A stretch of 64,000 bases of DNA from Chitinibacter sp046530675 (lineage in GTDB: Bacteria; Pseudomonadota; Gammaproteobacteria; Burkholderiales; Chitinibacteraceae), in the NCBI RefSeq assembly GCF_046530675.1, contig NZ_CP172558.1:1426001-1490000 (forward strand). The letters run 5' to 3'. Under the pieces are notes generated by a model. The model was not told where the DNA came from. It worked only from the letters and a program-made list of their open reading frames with translations, and ran no database searches. Below, piece after piece: positions 24,249 to 32,361 of this stretch (positions within the stretch are counted from its first letter, which is position 1; every line of letters starts with the position of its first letter). The translations under genes were made by a program, and so were the position numbers.

Positions 24249-26558
24249 TCAGGGCTCGTAAGCATCGGCATCTTGCGAGAGCGGGAGTGTGAAATGAAAG
24301 CAAGTTCCGCCCGCTGGATTGGGCTCGACCCATAGCCGGCCATGATGATGTTCGATAATCGAGCGGCAAATGTTCAGACCCATACCCATGCCACTGCCTT
24401 TGGTGCTGAAAAACGGTTTGAAGAGCTGCTCCATTTGTTCGGCGCTGATGCCGCAGCCCCGGTCGGCGATGCTGACGGCGAGCATTTCGTCCTGACGCTG
24501 CACTTTGATCGTCAGGCTGCGTTGCTTGACGGGCGTGTCGTGCATTGCTTCGATGGCGTTGCGGATCAGATTGAAAATCACCTGTTCGAGCATCACCGCA
24601 TCGGCATAAATCGGCGGCAGTTCGGCATCTTGCTTGATCGTCAGTTTGACCTGTGATTTTTTGATTTCAGCATTGAGCAGCGTCAGCACGGTTTCGAGCA
24701 ATTCATTGATTTCACACCGACTGCGATGCGGCGCGCGGCGTTGAACGAATTCGCGAATCCCGCGAATGATTTGTCCGGCTCGCTTGGCCTGAGCAGCCAT
24801 TTTTTCAATCGCCTGATCAAGCTGGGCAATATTGGGATCGGCTTGTGCCAGCACATTGCGGCAACCGGTCGCATAACTGGCGATGGCCGCTAGCGGCTGG
24901 TTCAGCTCGTGCGCGAGGCTGGACGCCATTTCGCCCATGCTGATCAGGCGCGCAGTTTGCTGCAATTGCTCTTTTTGCTGACGCTCGTTTTCCTGTGCGG
25001 TTTTGATCGCCGTGATGTCGGTGGCGATTTCGAGCCAGACTTCCGAGCCGTCGACCCAGATGCTGCTGCGGCTTTTGATCTGGTACCAGTGCTGGTGGTA
25101 ATCATCAAACCATTCGCTATCGACCGGCACACCTTTATTGCGACGTATAAACGGGATATTGCAATAACGCCCGTGCCGTTCCGGAATATTGAACGCTTTG
25201 TCAAAGTGCCGGTTCGAGAGCAGTAATTCGCCGGAATGGGCATCAGTCACCGAAACCGCAGCGTCCAGTCCATTGAGTACGGCAACAAAGCGTTCGTGCG
25301 ATGCTTGCAGTGCATCGCGCTCGCGTTGCAGCTCGGTGATATCGTAAATGGCGCTGATCCAGCCGATGTGCTGACCTTCGCCGTCGATGAGTTTGGTCGC
25401 GTATAAACGCACGTCAAAGCGTTCGCCATTGCTGCGCATCATCCGCATCTGGTAGCCGTTGCTATCGGCACGGTTATTGACGATGGCGCGGTAAATCGAC
25501 ATACATTTTTCGATGTCTTCCGGCGGCCAGTACGGCATCGGGTGTGCAATGCCCATCAATTGTTCCTGGCTGTAACCAACCATCTCGCAGAAGGCGCGAT
25601 TGACGTAAAACAGCCGGCCTTGCAGATCCATCGCGCGAATGCCGGTGACGAGCGAATTTTCCATCGACTCGCGCAGTGCCTGTTCCTGTCGTAATTGTGC
25701 TTCGGTTTTTTGCCGTTCACGGATATGCAGCCGCAAGACCCAGGTCGAGGCGAGCATCAGGATAGACAGAATGGCGACCAGCGCAGTGAGCGCGGTTTGC
25801 CAGTTGCTGCGGCGTTCCGTATAAGCGTGGGCGCTGAGTTTGAGTTGATTGGGAGACCAGTCGATATTGATGCTGCTATTGAGTTCGCCAGCGTCCTGCG
25901 TTCGATCAAAAGTGCCAGCAATCAGTTGTTCCTGATCCCACAGGCTGATTTGGTAACGTTGTGAAATCCACCAGGGCACTTGCTGTTGCAGCATCGTGCG
26001 CAAATTAAGCTGGGCAATCAGGACATGGCGACCATTGAAGCTGAGCCGGATCGGAACCGCGATGGCCAGAATCGGGCTGTCAGGCACGTCCATGATGATT
26101 TTGCTGTAACTGCGGCTTTCGCCATCGAGTACCGTGCGCCAGATGCTGGCAATGGCCGGATGGTGATAGTCGGGAAAATTGACCGGCTGTACTTCGGGTT
26201 GTCGCCAGCGGCTACGGCCGGTTTCGTCGACATATTCAAGCGAAATTAGCTCGGGAGACTCCTGCAACAGCGAGAGGGTACGCGCGGTGAATTCGGCTGA
26301 AGCCAGTCCGTCGGTCGCCATGCTGGCGGCAACGGTGCGTAGCTGATGCGTGAAATTATCGACCCGCGTGTCGAGCGCTTGTTTTTGCCAGAGCAGATCT
26401 TGCGTCAGGCTATTGCTGCGAGCCGATTGTTCGCTATAGGTGGTGAAAACCAGAAAGGCGGCCAGTACCAGACTGAAGAGTGCCGCGGCCAGTGAAGGAA
26501 GAGTCAGTAGCCAGCGTGATTGATGCGGTTTTTGTGCGGAAATTGCAAATTTAGGCAC
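24249..26558 (-). CDS. DctS/FixL-like membrane sensor histidine kinase with two PAS domains
   Basis: A 769-residue kinase. From the N-terminus: a membrane helix (WLLTLPSLAAALFSLVLAAF), a periplasmic sensing region of about 230 residues, a second membrane helix (LTALVAILSILMLASTWVLR), a coiled linker, two PAS domains (first with MVGYSQEQLMGIAHPM), a HisKA domain with AHELNQPLAAIASY (His550), and a HATPase ending GMGMGLNICRSIIEHH. The HELNQPL box is typical of DctB/DctS/FixL/TodS-like kinases. The start chosen is GTG at 26558, which overlaps the ldhA stop by 8 bases; the open frame extends further upstream only inside ldhA. Coupling to ldhA suggests that the signal may be lactate or a related organic acid, an inference from position only. 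Confidence 0.87.
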   Translation of the reverse strand: MPKFAISAQKPHQSRWLLTLPSLAAALFSLVLAAFLVFTTYSEQSARSNSLTQDLLWQKQALDTRVDNFTHQLRTVAASMATDGLASAEFTARTLSLLQESPELISLEYVDETGRSRWRQPEVQPVNFPDYHHPAIASIWRTVLDGESRSYSKIIMDVPDSPILAIAVPIRLSFNGRHVLIAQLNLRTMLQQQVPWWISQRYQISLWDQEQLIAGTFDRTQDAGELNSSINIDWSPNQLKLSAHAYTERRSNWQTALTALVAILSILMLASTWVLRLHIRERQKTEAQLRQEQALRESMENSLVTGIRAMDLQGRLFYVNRAFCEMVGYSQEQLMGIAHPMPYWPPEDIEKCMSIYRAIVNNRADSNGYQMRMMRSNGERFDVRLYATKLIDGEGQHIGWISAIYDITELQRERDALQASHERFVAVLNGLDAAVSVTDAHSGELLLSNRHFDKAFNIPERHGRYCNIPFIRRNKGVPVDSEWFDDYHQHWYQIKSRSSIWVDGSEVWLEIATDITAIKTAQENERQQKEQLQQTARLISMGEMASSLAHELNQPLAAIASYATGCRNVLAQADPNIAQLDQAIEKMAAQAKRAGQIIRGIREFVQRRAPHRSRCEINELLETVLTLLNAEIKKSQVKLTIKQDAELPPIYADAVMLEQVIFNLIRNAIEAMHDTPVKQRSLTIKVQRQDEMLAVSIADRGCGISAEQMEQLFKPFFSTKGSGMGMGLNICRSIIEHHHGRLWVEPNPAGGTCFHFTLPLSQDADAYEP

Positions 26559-27546
26559 GCGCTTTGACCTCGTTGTCCAGCGGTTTTCCTGCGGCAAAAT
26601 CACTAATATTCTGCAGTGTTGTCTGGGCAATATTGCGCAAGGCTTCGTCGGTCAGATAGCCCTGATGCGAAGTGATCAGGACGTTCGGAAAAGTCGTCAG
26701 TCGGGCCAGGATATCGTCCTTGAGGACGCTATCGGACAGGTCTTCAAAAAAAACACCTTCTTCATGCTCGTAAACGTCGAGCCCCAGCCCGCCGATTTGC
26801 CCGCTTTTGAGTGCCGCAATCGCCGCGCGCGTATCGATCAGCCCGCCGCGACTGGTGTTGAGAATGATGACGCCCTGCTTCATGGCTGAGAGCGTTTCGG
26901 CATTGATCATATGATGCGTGCTTTCGAGCAAGGGCGTGTGCAGCGAAAGGATATCGGATTGTTGCATGACTTCGGCTTGCGACAGGAAAGTACAATCGAC
27001 GTCGCATGCCTTGGGTGGAAACGGGTCGTAAGCGAGCACTTTGCAGCCAAAGCCGCGCGCGATCCGTGCTGTCGCGAGACCGATTTTTCCCGCGCCCAGA
27101 ATGCCGAAGGTTTTGCCGTGGATATTGAAGCCTTCGAGCCCTTCGAGCAGAAAATTGCCTTCGCGGACGCGATTGTAAGCGCGGTGCGTTTTGCGGCTCA
27201 GTGTCAGCAACAGGGCAAACACATGTTCGGCGACCGCTTCGGGCGAATAGGCCGGAACCCGGGTGACGCTGATGCCGAACTCGGTGGCGGCGGCCAGATC
27301 GACGCCGTTAAATCCGGCACAACGCAGCGCAATATGCTTGACGCCCAGTTTGGCCAGCCGGCAAATGGTTTTATGGTCGAGCTGGTCGTTGACGAAAGGG
27401 CAAACGATGTCGAAGTCTTCGGCCAGCGGCGCTGTGTGCGCGCCGAGGCGCTCTTCAAAAAATACCAGTTCGTGGCCGAACTGCTGATTTGCCGCTTCAA
27501 GCGTGCTGCGATCAAAGCGTTTGCTATCAAAAACGGCCACGCGCAT
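26551..27546 (-). CDS. ldhA: D-lactate dehydrogenase LdhA (NADH-dependent)
   Basis: A 331-residue D-isomer-specific 2-hydroxyacid dehydrogenase that reduces pyruvate to D-lactate. It starts MRVAVFDSKRFDR and has the NAD-binding GILGAGKIGLATARIA, the substrate region ALRCAGFNGVDL, SLHTPLLESTHHMI, the catalytic Arg in LNTSRGGLID, Glu in the DVYEHEEGVFFEDLSD segment (a fermentative LdhA hallmark) and the catalytic His in ITSHQGYLT. Length is normal. It begins 4 bases after the RRM-like gene and overlaps the following sensor kinase gene by 8 bases, so it lies inside a tightly coupled array. Confidence 0.92.
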   Translation of the reverse strand: MRVAVFDSKRFDRSTLEAANQQFGHELVFFEERLGAHTAPLAEDFDIVCPFVNDQLDHKTICRLAKLGVKHIALRCAGFNGVDLAAATEFGISVTRVPAYSPEAVAEHVFALLLTLSRKTHRAYNRVREGNFLLEGLEGFNIHGKTFGILGAGKIGLATARIARGFGCKVLAYDPFPPKACDVDCTFLSQAEVMQQSDILSLHTPLLESTHHMINAETLSAMKQGVIILNTSRGGLIDTRAAIAALKSGQIGGLGLDVYEHEEGVFFEDLSDSVLKDDILARLTTFPNVLITSHQGYLTDEALRNIAQTTLQNISDFAAGKPLDNEVKARA

Positions 27547-27550
27547 GGAT

Positions 27551-27811
27551 TTATTCCTTGAATTTATGCGTTACTGCCGCGTCCAGATCGTGCCCTTTGT
27601 AATGCAGGCCGGAAATTTTTTCGTCGAGCACTTTGCCCAGCGCGGCAGGGCTGTCGTCCGGGTAGCGGACAAAAGCCACTGCATTGCGACCACCATCGCC
27701 AGCATCGACACGGACATCGGTAGGTTCGGGTGCGCCGAGCTGTTTGGTGAGTAAAACCAGTACATCATCAATGCTGGTATCTACCGGAAGGTTACTGATC
27801 AGAATTTGCAT
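27551..27811 (-). CDS. Small RRM-like RNA-binding protein
   Basis: An 86-residue protein, MQILISNLPVDTSIDDV..., with a beta-alpha-beta-beta-alpha-beta layout: first strand ILISNLP resembling RNP2, and NAVAFVRYPD where RNP1 would lie, which is only loosely conserved. It therefore looks like a single RNA-recognition-motif domain, of the kind seen as small stand-alone proteins in Proteobacteria. The ATG at 27811 is well supported by AAGGAG 8 bases upstream on the minus strand. The longer open frame to 27946 lies inside the NDUFA9-like gene. It is packed between that gene (1-base gap) and ldhA (4-base gap), so it is surely co-transcribed. No other functional clue is visible. Confidence 0.75.
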   Translation of the reverse strand: MQILISNLPVDTSIDDVLVLLTKQLGAPEPTDVRVDAGDGGRNAVAFVRYPDDSPAALGKVLDEKISGLHYKGHDLDAAVTHKFKE

Positions 27812-27812
27812 A

Positions 27813-28769
27813 TTACGACTCCTTGTGAGGTGAACGTGATGCCTGACTGCGCAATAGATCGAGTCGCGCCGAGGGATTGGATTGTGCCAGATAAGACGGA
27901 GCGATGGTTTCGAGTGCCGCAGGCTGCCAGCCCAGCACAGATGCAAATCCTGCCGGGTCGATATTGTCGACTTTCAGTGAATCAAGATTGTCGTGGCTGA
28001 CCGGCGGATTGGGCAGAATGCTCATCAGGCTCGCTTGCAGCCGTGCAGCCCAGTCGGGTAGGGCGATGACAGCTCGAGAATGGCCGCTGATTTGACCGGT
28101 GTAACGCACCAGCTCGGCCAGCGTATAAACGTGCGGCCCGACCAGATGCAGTGTCTGACCGATCAGTTCGCGACGTTCGATAGCTGCGGCAAAGGCGCGC
28201 GCAACGTCGCCAACCCAGACCGGTTGGAATCGGGTGTTTGCGCCACCAATCGGCAGCAATGGTGCAATTTTGAGCAGACCGGCAAACAGGTTCAAAAAGC
28301 GGTCTTGCGCACCAAAAACCACCGAGGGGCGGAAAATCGTCCAGTCCAGTTGACTGGCGCGAACCTTGAGCTCGGCCTGGCCTTTGCTGCGTTGATACAT
28401 CGACGGGCCATTGATGTCGGCACCGAGTGCGCTCATGTGCAAATAGCGTTTGACGCCATTGGCCTGACATGCAGCAATGATTTTTTCTGTCAGGAGTATA
28501 TGGTTGAACTCGAATGCTGTTGCGCTTCCGTGCAATATACCCACCAGATTGATGACGATGTCTTGCCCGGCACAAAGTTGATTGAGTACGGCCGGGCTGT
28601 GGATGTCGGTTTCGATCAGGTTGCAATTGGGGAGCACCAGCAAATCGGCTTTGACCGCTTCGCGATGGCGGGTTGGAACGGTAAGCCGATGACCGCGTTG
28701 CGCCAGTTTGGCGGCAATCTGTCGACCAATAAAGCCGGAGCCGCCAATGAGCAAAACGGATTTGGGCAT
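27813..28769 (-). CDS. NAD(P)-binding epimerase-like protein, complex I NDUFA9 family
   Basis: A 318-residue extended-SDR protein beginning MPKSVLLIGGSGFIGRQIAA, with the Rossmann GGSGFIG motif, ADLLVLPNCNLIETDI and the INLVGILHG segment characteristic of the NDUFA9/39-kDa subunit-like subgroup, plus LHMSALGAD and FRPSVVFGAQD. Bacterial members have no established role in complex I; some are linked to quinone or lipid metabolism. The YxxxK active-site pair is replaced by YQRSK (Tyr and Lys present with spacing YxxxK), so catalytic activity is possible. Its start codon follows the stop of the lytic transglycosylase gene directly (TAAATG). Confidence 0.82.
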   Translation of the reverse strand: MPKSVLLIGGSGFIGRQIAAKLAQRGHRLTVPTRHREAVKADLLVLPNCNLIETDIHSPAVLNQLCAGQDIVINLVGILHGSATAFEFNHILLTEKIIAACQANGVKRYLHMSALGADINGPSMYQRSKGQAELKVRASQLDWTIFRPSVVFGAQDRFLNLFAGLLKIAPLLPIGGANTRFQPVWVGDVARAFAAAIERRELIGQTLHLVGPHVYTLAELVRYTGQISGHSRAVIALPDWAARLQASLMSILPNPPVSHDNLDSLKVDNIDPAGFASVLGWQPAALETIAPSYLAQSNPSARLDLLRSQASRSPHKES

Positions 28770-30689
28770 TTAATCACTCACCTCAAGACGAATGGGTTTG
28801 GCTGGAACCGGCGGTAGCCGTTTCATCAGCTGAGTCGGGCTGCCGTTGTAGTAATGTGCGTAATGTGTCGCGTTGGTCAGCACCGCTTTGACGTAATCGC
28901 GCGTTTCGCTAAACGGAATCGTTTCAATATAGATCGCGGCTTCCATTTCTCTATCGCCACGCCATTTGGCGGCATTGCCGGGGCCAGCGTTGTAGCCCGC
29001 CGTGGCGAGCACCGGGTTGCCGTCAAAACGATCTGCCCAATAGGCCAGATAATAACTGCCTAGTTGCGGATTGATTTGCGGATCGCTCATGTCCGACATC
29101 GTAAAGTCATTCATTCCCATCCGCTTGGCCACCCATTTGGCGGTGGCGGGCATCAGTTGCATCAGACCGGTTGCGCCTGCGCTGGAGCGGATGTCGGCGA
29201 TAAAACGGCTTTCCTGCCGGATCAAGCCAAAGACCCAGGCCGGATCAAGCCCGCTGCTTTTGGCGGCAGGTTCGATATGCTCGCGATAAGGCAAAGGAAA
29301 GCGCAGGCTGAAATCTTGCAAATTTTTCGGGCGCATCGCCGAGTAAATGCTGCGGTCGTACATCTGATAGCGTTCAGCCAGTTTGGCAGCCGCGAGTAAC
29401 TGCTGATCATTGAGGCTTTTCATTGCCCAATTCCATTCGCGCACGGCCTCAAGACGCCAGCCTTGCTCGTTTAACTCCAATGCGCGCTGGACTGCGGGAA
29501 TGCCCGCAATCGTACGGACATCATCGGCACTGGCTTTGTAAACGGGCGTCGGTGCGCTCAAGATGGCGCCGAGTTCTTCGCGCGCCAACAGACCGTAAAA
29601 GTCGATTTCATTGGAGAGATCGAGCCAGATCGCATTGGCAGCGCTTGCCTTGTTTTGCGTCAGCAAGGCGCGGGCTTTCCAGTAACGCCAGGCATTCTCA
29701 TTCTGTTCATCGGCCGGGAGCGCATTGATGCGCTGTTCAACTGCGCGCCAGTCGCCAATCCTTAATGCCGCACGGATTGCCCAGGCTCTATCGTCGCTGC
29801 TCAAATCATTCAAATGGCCTTTGTCCAGCCACGCCGACGCTTCCGGTAACAGGCGGCGTGCCCCGCTGAGCCCCACTTGTTGCCAGGCAAATTGCAGGTC
29901 GGATTTGGACAAGTCGGATTTGGATGGATCGGTTTGCGCACTAATCCATTGCGCGGCCAGTTGCGGATTGTTGCGCCCCACTTTTTCAACGGCAAATAGC
30001 CATAACTCCCTTCCGGCACGGCGTGCCAGATTGATTTTGCCCAGGTGTTTTTCCGGTGCGGCATTGACCGCATTGATTGTTTTGGCGCTGAGTTCGGAGG
30101 GATTGCCAACGCGGGCTGATAATTGCCGGGCCAGATCGGGCTGGTTATTGGCAAAAGCCTGCCGGATGCGCCGCCAAACATCTTCGTCGTTCAGGATGCC
30201 GTTGGCAAACAATGTGTCAAACAAGGGGTTGCAGGCCGTTGGCTGTGATTTCCCGCTGTACCAGAGGTGTTTATGGCTGCTCAAACCCGATGCATCGCCA
30301 CGCAGTAGCGCTGCGTATTGTTTGAAGCAAAGATGCTCGGTGCCCGGATTATCGAGTTTGTTATACAGCACTTCATATTGCGCCCAGCTTTGGCGCTGAG
30401 CCAGCTCCTTGAGCCATTCGCTCAGAAAGCGCTCTGCGAGCGGGCTGGGGCTGTAGCGATTAATAAATTGTGCAGCATCGCTTTCGCTGGTCTGATTGAT
30501 TTGTGCCGTCAGATAGTAGTAGCGCGGATACATTTCCAGCACTTCACCTGCACTTCGTTCGCTGTATTCGGCCAGCGTCGGCATGTCGCGTTCGCGAGCC
30601 GCTTCGCGCACGCTGTCCAGATTGATTCGTGCGTAAGCACTCACGGCAAGCAAACTGCCGAAGGCAGCAATCATCATTTTTTTAAACAT
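28770..30689 (-). CDS. Soluble lytic murein transglycosylase, Slt70-like
   Basis: A 639-residue periplasmic enzyme that cleaves peptidoglycan to 1,6-anhydro-muropeptides. It has a signal peptide (MFKKMMIAAFGSLLAVSAYA), a long alpha-helical superhelix (about 25-450) with repeats such as EAVREWNWAM, then the lysozyme-like catalytic domain: VFGLIRQESRFIADIRSSAG (catalytic Glu in QES), GLMQLMPATAKWV and YNAGPGNAAKW. The length matches Slt70. Its product would feed the AmpD pathway encoded at 5.9-6.4 kb. It is the first gene of a leftward array; the 249-base gap before it, shared with glyQ, must carry the array promoter. Confidence 0.92.
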   Translation of the reverse strand: MFKKMMIAAFGSLLAVSAYARINLDSVREAARERDMPTLAEYSERSAGEVLEMYPRYYYLTAQINQTSESDAAQFINRYSPSPLAERFLSEWLKELAQRQSWAQYEVLYNKLDNPGTEHLCFKQYAALLRGDASGLSSHKHLWYSGKSQPTACNPLFDTLFANGILNDEDVWRRIRQAFANNQPDLARQLSARVGNPSELSAKTINAVNAAPEKHLGKINLARRAGRELWLFAVEKVGRNNPQLAAQWISAQTDPSKSDLSKSDLQFAWQQVGLSGARRLLPEASAWLDKGHLNDLSSDDRAWAIRAALRIGDWRAVEQRINALPADEQNENAWRYWKARALLTQNKASAANAIWLDLSNEIDFYGLLAREELGAILSAPTPVYKASADDVRTIAGIPAVQRALELNEQGWRLEAVREWNWAMKSLNDQQLLAAAKLAERYQMYDRSIYSAMRPKNLQDFSLRFPLPYREHIEPAAKSSGLDPAWVFGLIRQESRFIADIRSSAGATGLMQLMPATAKWVAKRMGMNDFTMSDMSDPQINPQLGSYYLAYWADRFDGNPVLATAGYNAGPGNAAKWRGDREMEAAIYIETIPFSETRDYVKAVLTNATHYAHYYNGSPTQLMKRLPPVPAKPIRLEVSD

Positions 30690-30938
30690 GGCTACAAGAC
30701 ATCTAATATCGGACTGGGATTCAGGCTTTAAGCATAAACGAGCGAGCGCTTAATGTCTCGACCGTTTGCCTTGTTTTATGCGGTTTTGCCCAGTAATTGC
30801 CATTATTTTTGTTGCGGTGCAGCAGGTTGGTGCTGTTGCTCGTGATGTGTTATCCATATCGCGCATGGCTTTTCGCAAGCAAATGCAATTACAATTGCGT
30901 TTGTTCAGAACGTCAAAGCGCAAACGCGCCCGGGAATC

Positions 30939-31847
30939 ATGCTGACTTTTCAGGAAATTCTTTTAAAACTCCAGAATTACTGGAGCGACCACGGTTGTGC
31001 CTTGTTGCAGCCTTATGACATTGAAGTCGGTGCCGGTACTTTCCATACCGCGACTTTCTTGCGCTCACTCGGCCCTGAGCCTTGGAACGCCGCCTACGTC
31101 CAGCCTTGTCGCCGTCCCAAAGACGGCCGCTACGGTGAGAACCCGAACCGCTGCCAGCATTACTACCAGTATCAAGTCGCGCTGAAACCATCGCCGGATA
31201 ATATCCAAGAGCTGTATCTGGGCTCGCTTGAATACCTCGGTATCGACACCAAAGTCCACGATGTGCGCTTTGTCGAAGACGACTGGGAAAGCCCGACACT
31301 GGGCGCGTGGGGCTTGGGCTGGGAAGTCTGGCTCAACGGCATGGAAGTGACGCAATTTACCTACTTCCAGCAAGTCGGCGGCCTCGATTGCAAGCCGGTA
31401 TTGGGCGAGATCACTTATGGTGTCGAGCGTCTGGCGATGTACCTGCAGGGGGTAGACAATATCTACGACATCGTTTGGACCGAATATCCTAACGGCCAAA
31501 AAGTGACTTACGGCGATATTTATCACCAGAACGAAGTCGAGCAGTCGATCTACAACTTCGAGCAATCGAATGTGCCTTTCCTATTTGACCAGTTCAATCA
31601 TTTCGAATCCGAAGCGCGTCGTCTGATCGAAGGCGGCCTGGCCTTGCCGGGTTTCGAGATGGTGATGAAATGCTCGCATATGTTCAATCTGCTCGATGCG
31701 CGCGGCGCGATTTCGGTGACCGAGCGTGCAGCTTATATTGGCCGTGTGCGTAATCTGGCGCGGCTGGTGGCGCAGGCTTACTATGATTCACGCGAGGCAC
31801 TGGGTTTCCCGATGTGCTCATCCGCAGAGTCAACCCCCGCGAAATAA
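30939..31847 (+). CDS. glyQ: Glycyl-tRNA synthetase alpha subunit GlyQ
   Basis: The catalytic subunit of the bacterial alpha2beta2 class II glycyl-tRNA synthetase. The 302-residue protein starts MLTFQEILLKLQNYW and has the conserved YDIEVGAGTFHTATFLRSLG, YVQPCRRPKDGRYGENPNR and LYLGSLEYLGID; the class II core is in WEVWLNGMEVTQFTYFQQVGG and YGVERLAMYLQ. It is the first gene of a rightward operon: glyQ, a lipoprotein, glyS, gmhB, plsC and a YgjP-like gene. The short gap upstream is divergent from the lytic transglycosylase gene. Confidence 0.97.
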   Translation: MLTFQEILLKLQNYWSDHGCALLQPYDIEVGAGTFHTATFLRSLGPEPWNAAYVQPCRRPKDGRYGENPNRCQHYYQYQVALKPSPDNIQELYLGSLEYLGIDTKVHDVRFVEDDWESPTLGAWGLGWEVWLNGMEVTQFTYFQQVGGLDCKPVLGEITYGVERLAMYLQGVDNIYDIVWTEYPNGQKVTYGDIYHQNEVEQSIYNFEQSNVPFLFDQFNHFESEARRLIEGGLALPGFEMVMKCSHMFNLLDARGAISVTERAAYIGRVRNLARLVAQAYYDSREALGFPMCSSAESTPAK

Positions 31848-31860
31848 ATAGGAGTCAGCC

Positions 31861-32361
31861 ATGCGTCGTCTTCTGCCTGTTTTAGCAATCAGCCTGTTGA
31901 TGTTAACTGGCTGCGACAAGTTTGAAGACGAAGCAAAGGGGCCGGAGCCGGTGCCGCAGGAAGATGCCCTTTGGCGCAGCTACGGCAAAATGCCCGATTT
32001 TGAAACGCTGGTTGATATCAATTCGATCAAACATGACGCAGGCTATGCCGAGCAGAATTACACCTTTGTCTGGATGGTGCAGCGTTTCAAGGATGATCAG
32101 ATTGATGGAACGTCGAAAGCCAAGTATCGCAATAAATATCTGCGACATGCCATTGATTGCCCTTCGGGGCGAATGGCTGGTATTTCGGTGTCGATGAATG
32201 ACAGTGACGATATCGAAGTGGCTCGCTATGAAGTGCCTGGCTTTCAGTGGGAGTTCGGCAAGCCGCAGCCCGGCACGTTTGGTGACGACTATGTGAAGCA
32301 AATCTGCAAAATCATGGCCGGAAAAGATGCGGCCGACAAAGATGCACAATCCGAAGAATGA
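31861..32361 (+). CDS. CNP1-like lipoprotein between glyQ and glyS
   Basis: A 166-residue lipoprotein with signal peptide and lipobox LTGC (Cys19, MRRLLPVLAISLLMLTGCDK). The mature part has LVDINSIKHDAGYAEQNYTF and a KYLRHAIDCPSGRMAG segment resembling the CNP1-like (cryptic neisserial protein 1) family. Its function is unknown. It lies 13 bases after glyQ and overlaps glyS by 4 bases (ATGA), so it is coupled to the synthetase genes. Insertion of such a lipoprotein between the two subunits is a lineage feature rather than a functional hint that I can support. The outer membrane would be the likely destination (Asp after Cys20 is an inner-membrane retention signal in E. coli, so the location is uncertain). 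Confidence 0.7.
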   Translation: MRRLLPVLAISLLMLTGCDKFEDEAKGPEPVPQEDALWRSYGKMPDFETLVDINSIKHDAGYAEQNYTFVWMVQRFKDDQIDGTSKAKYRNKYLRHAIDCPSGRMAGISVSMNDSDDIEVARYEVPGFQWEFGKPQPGTFGDDYVKQICKIMAGKDAADKDAQSEE

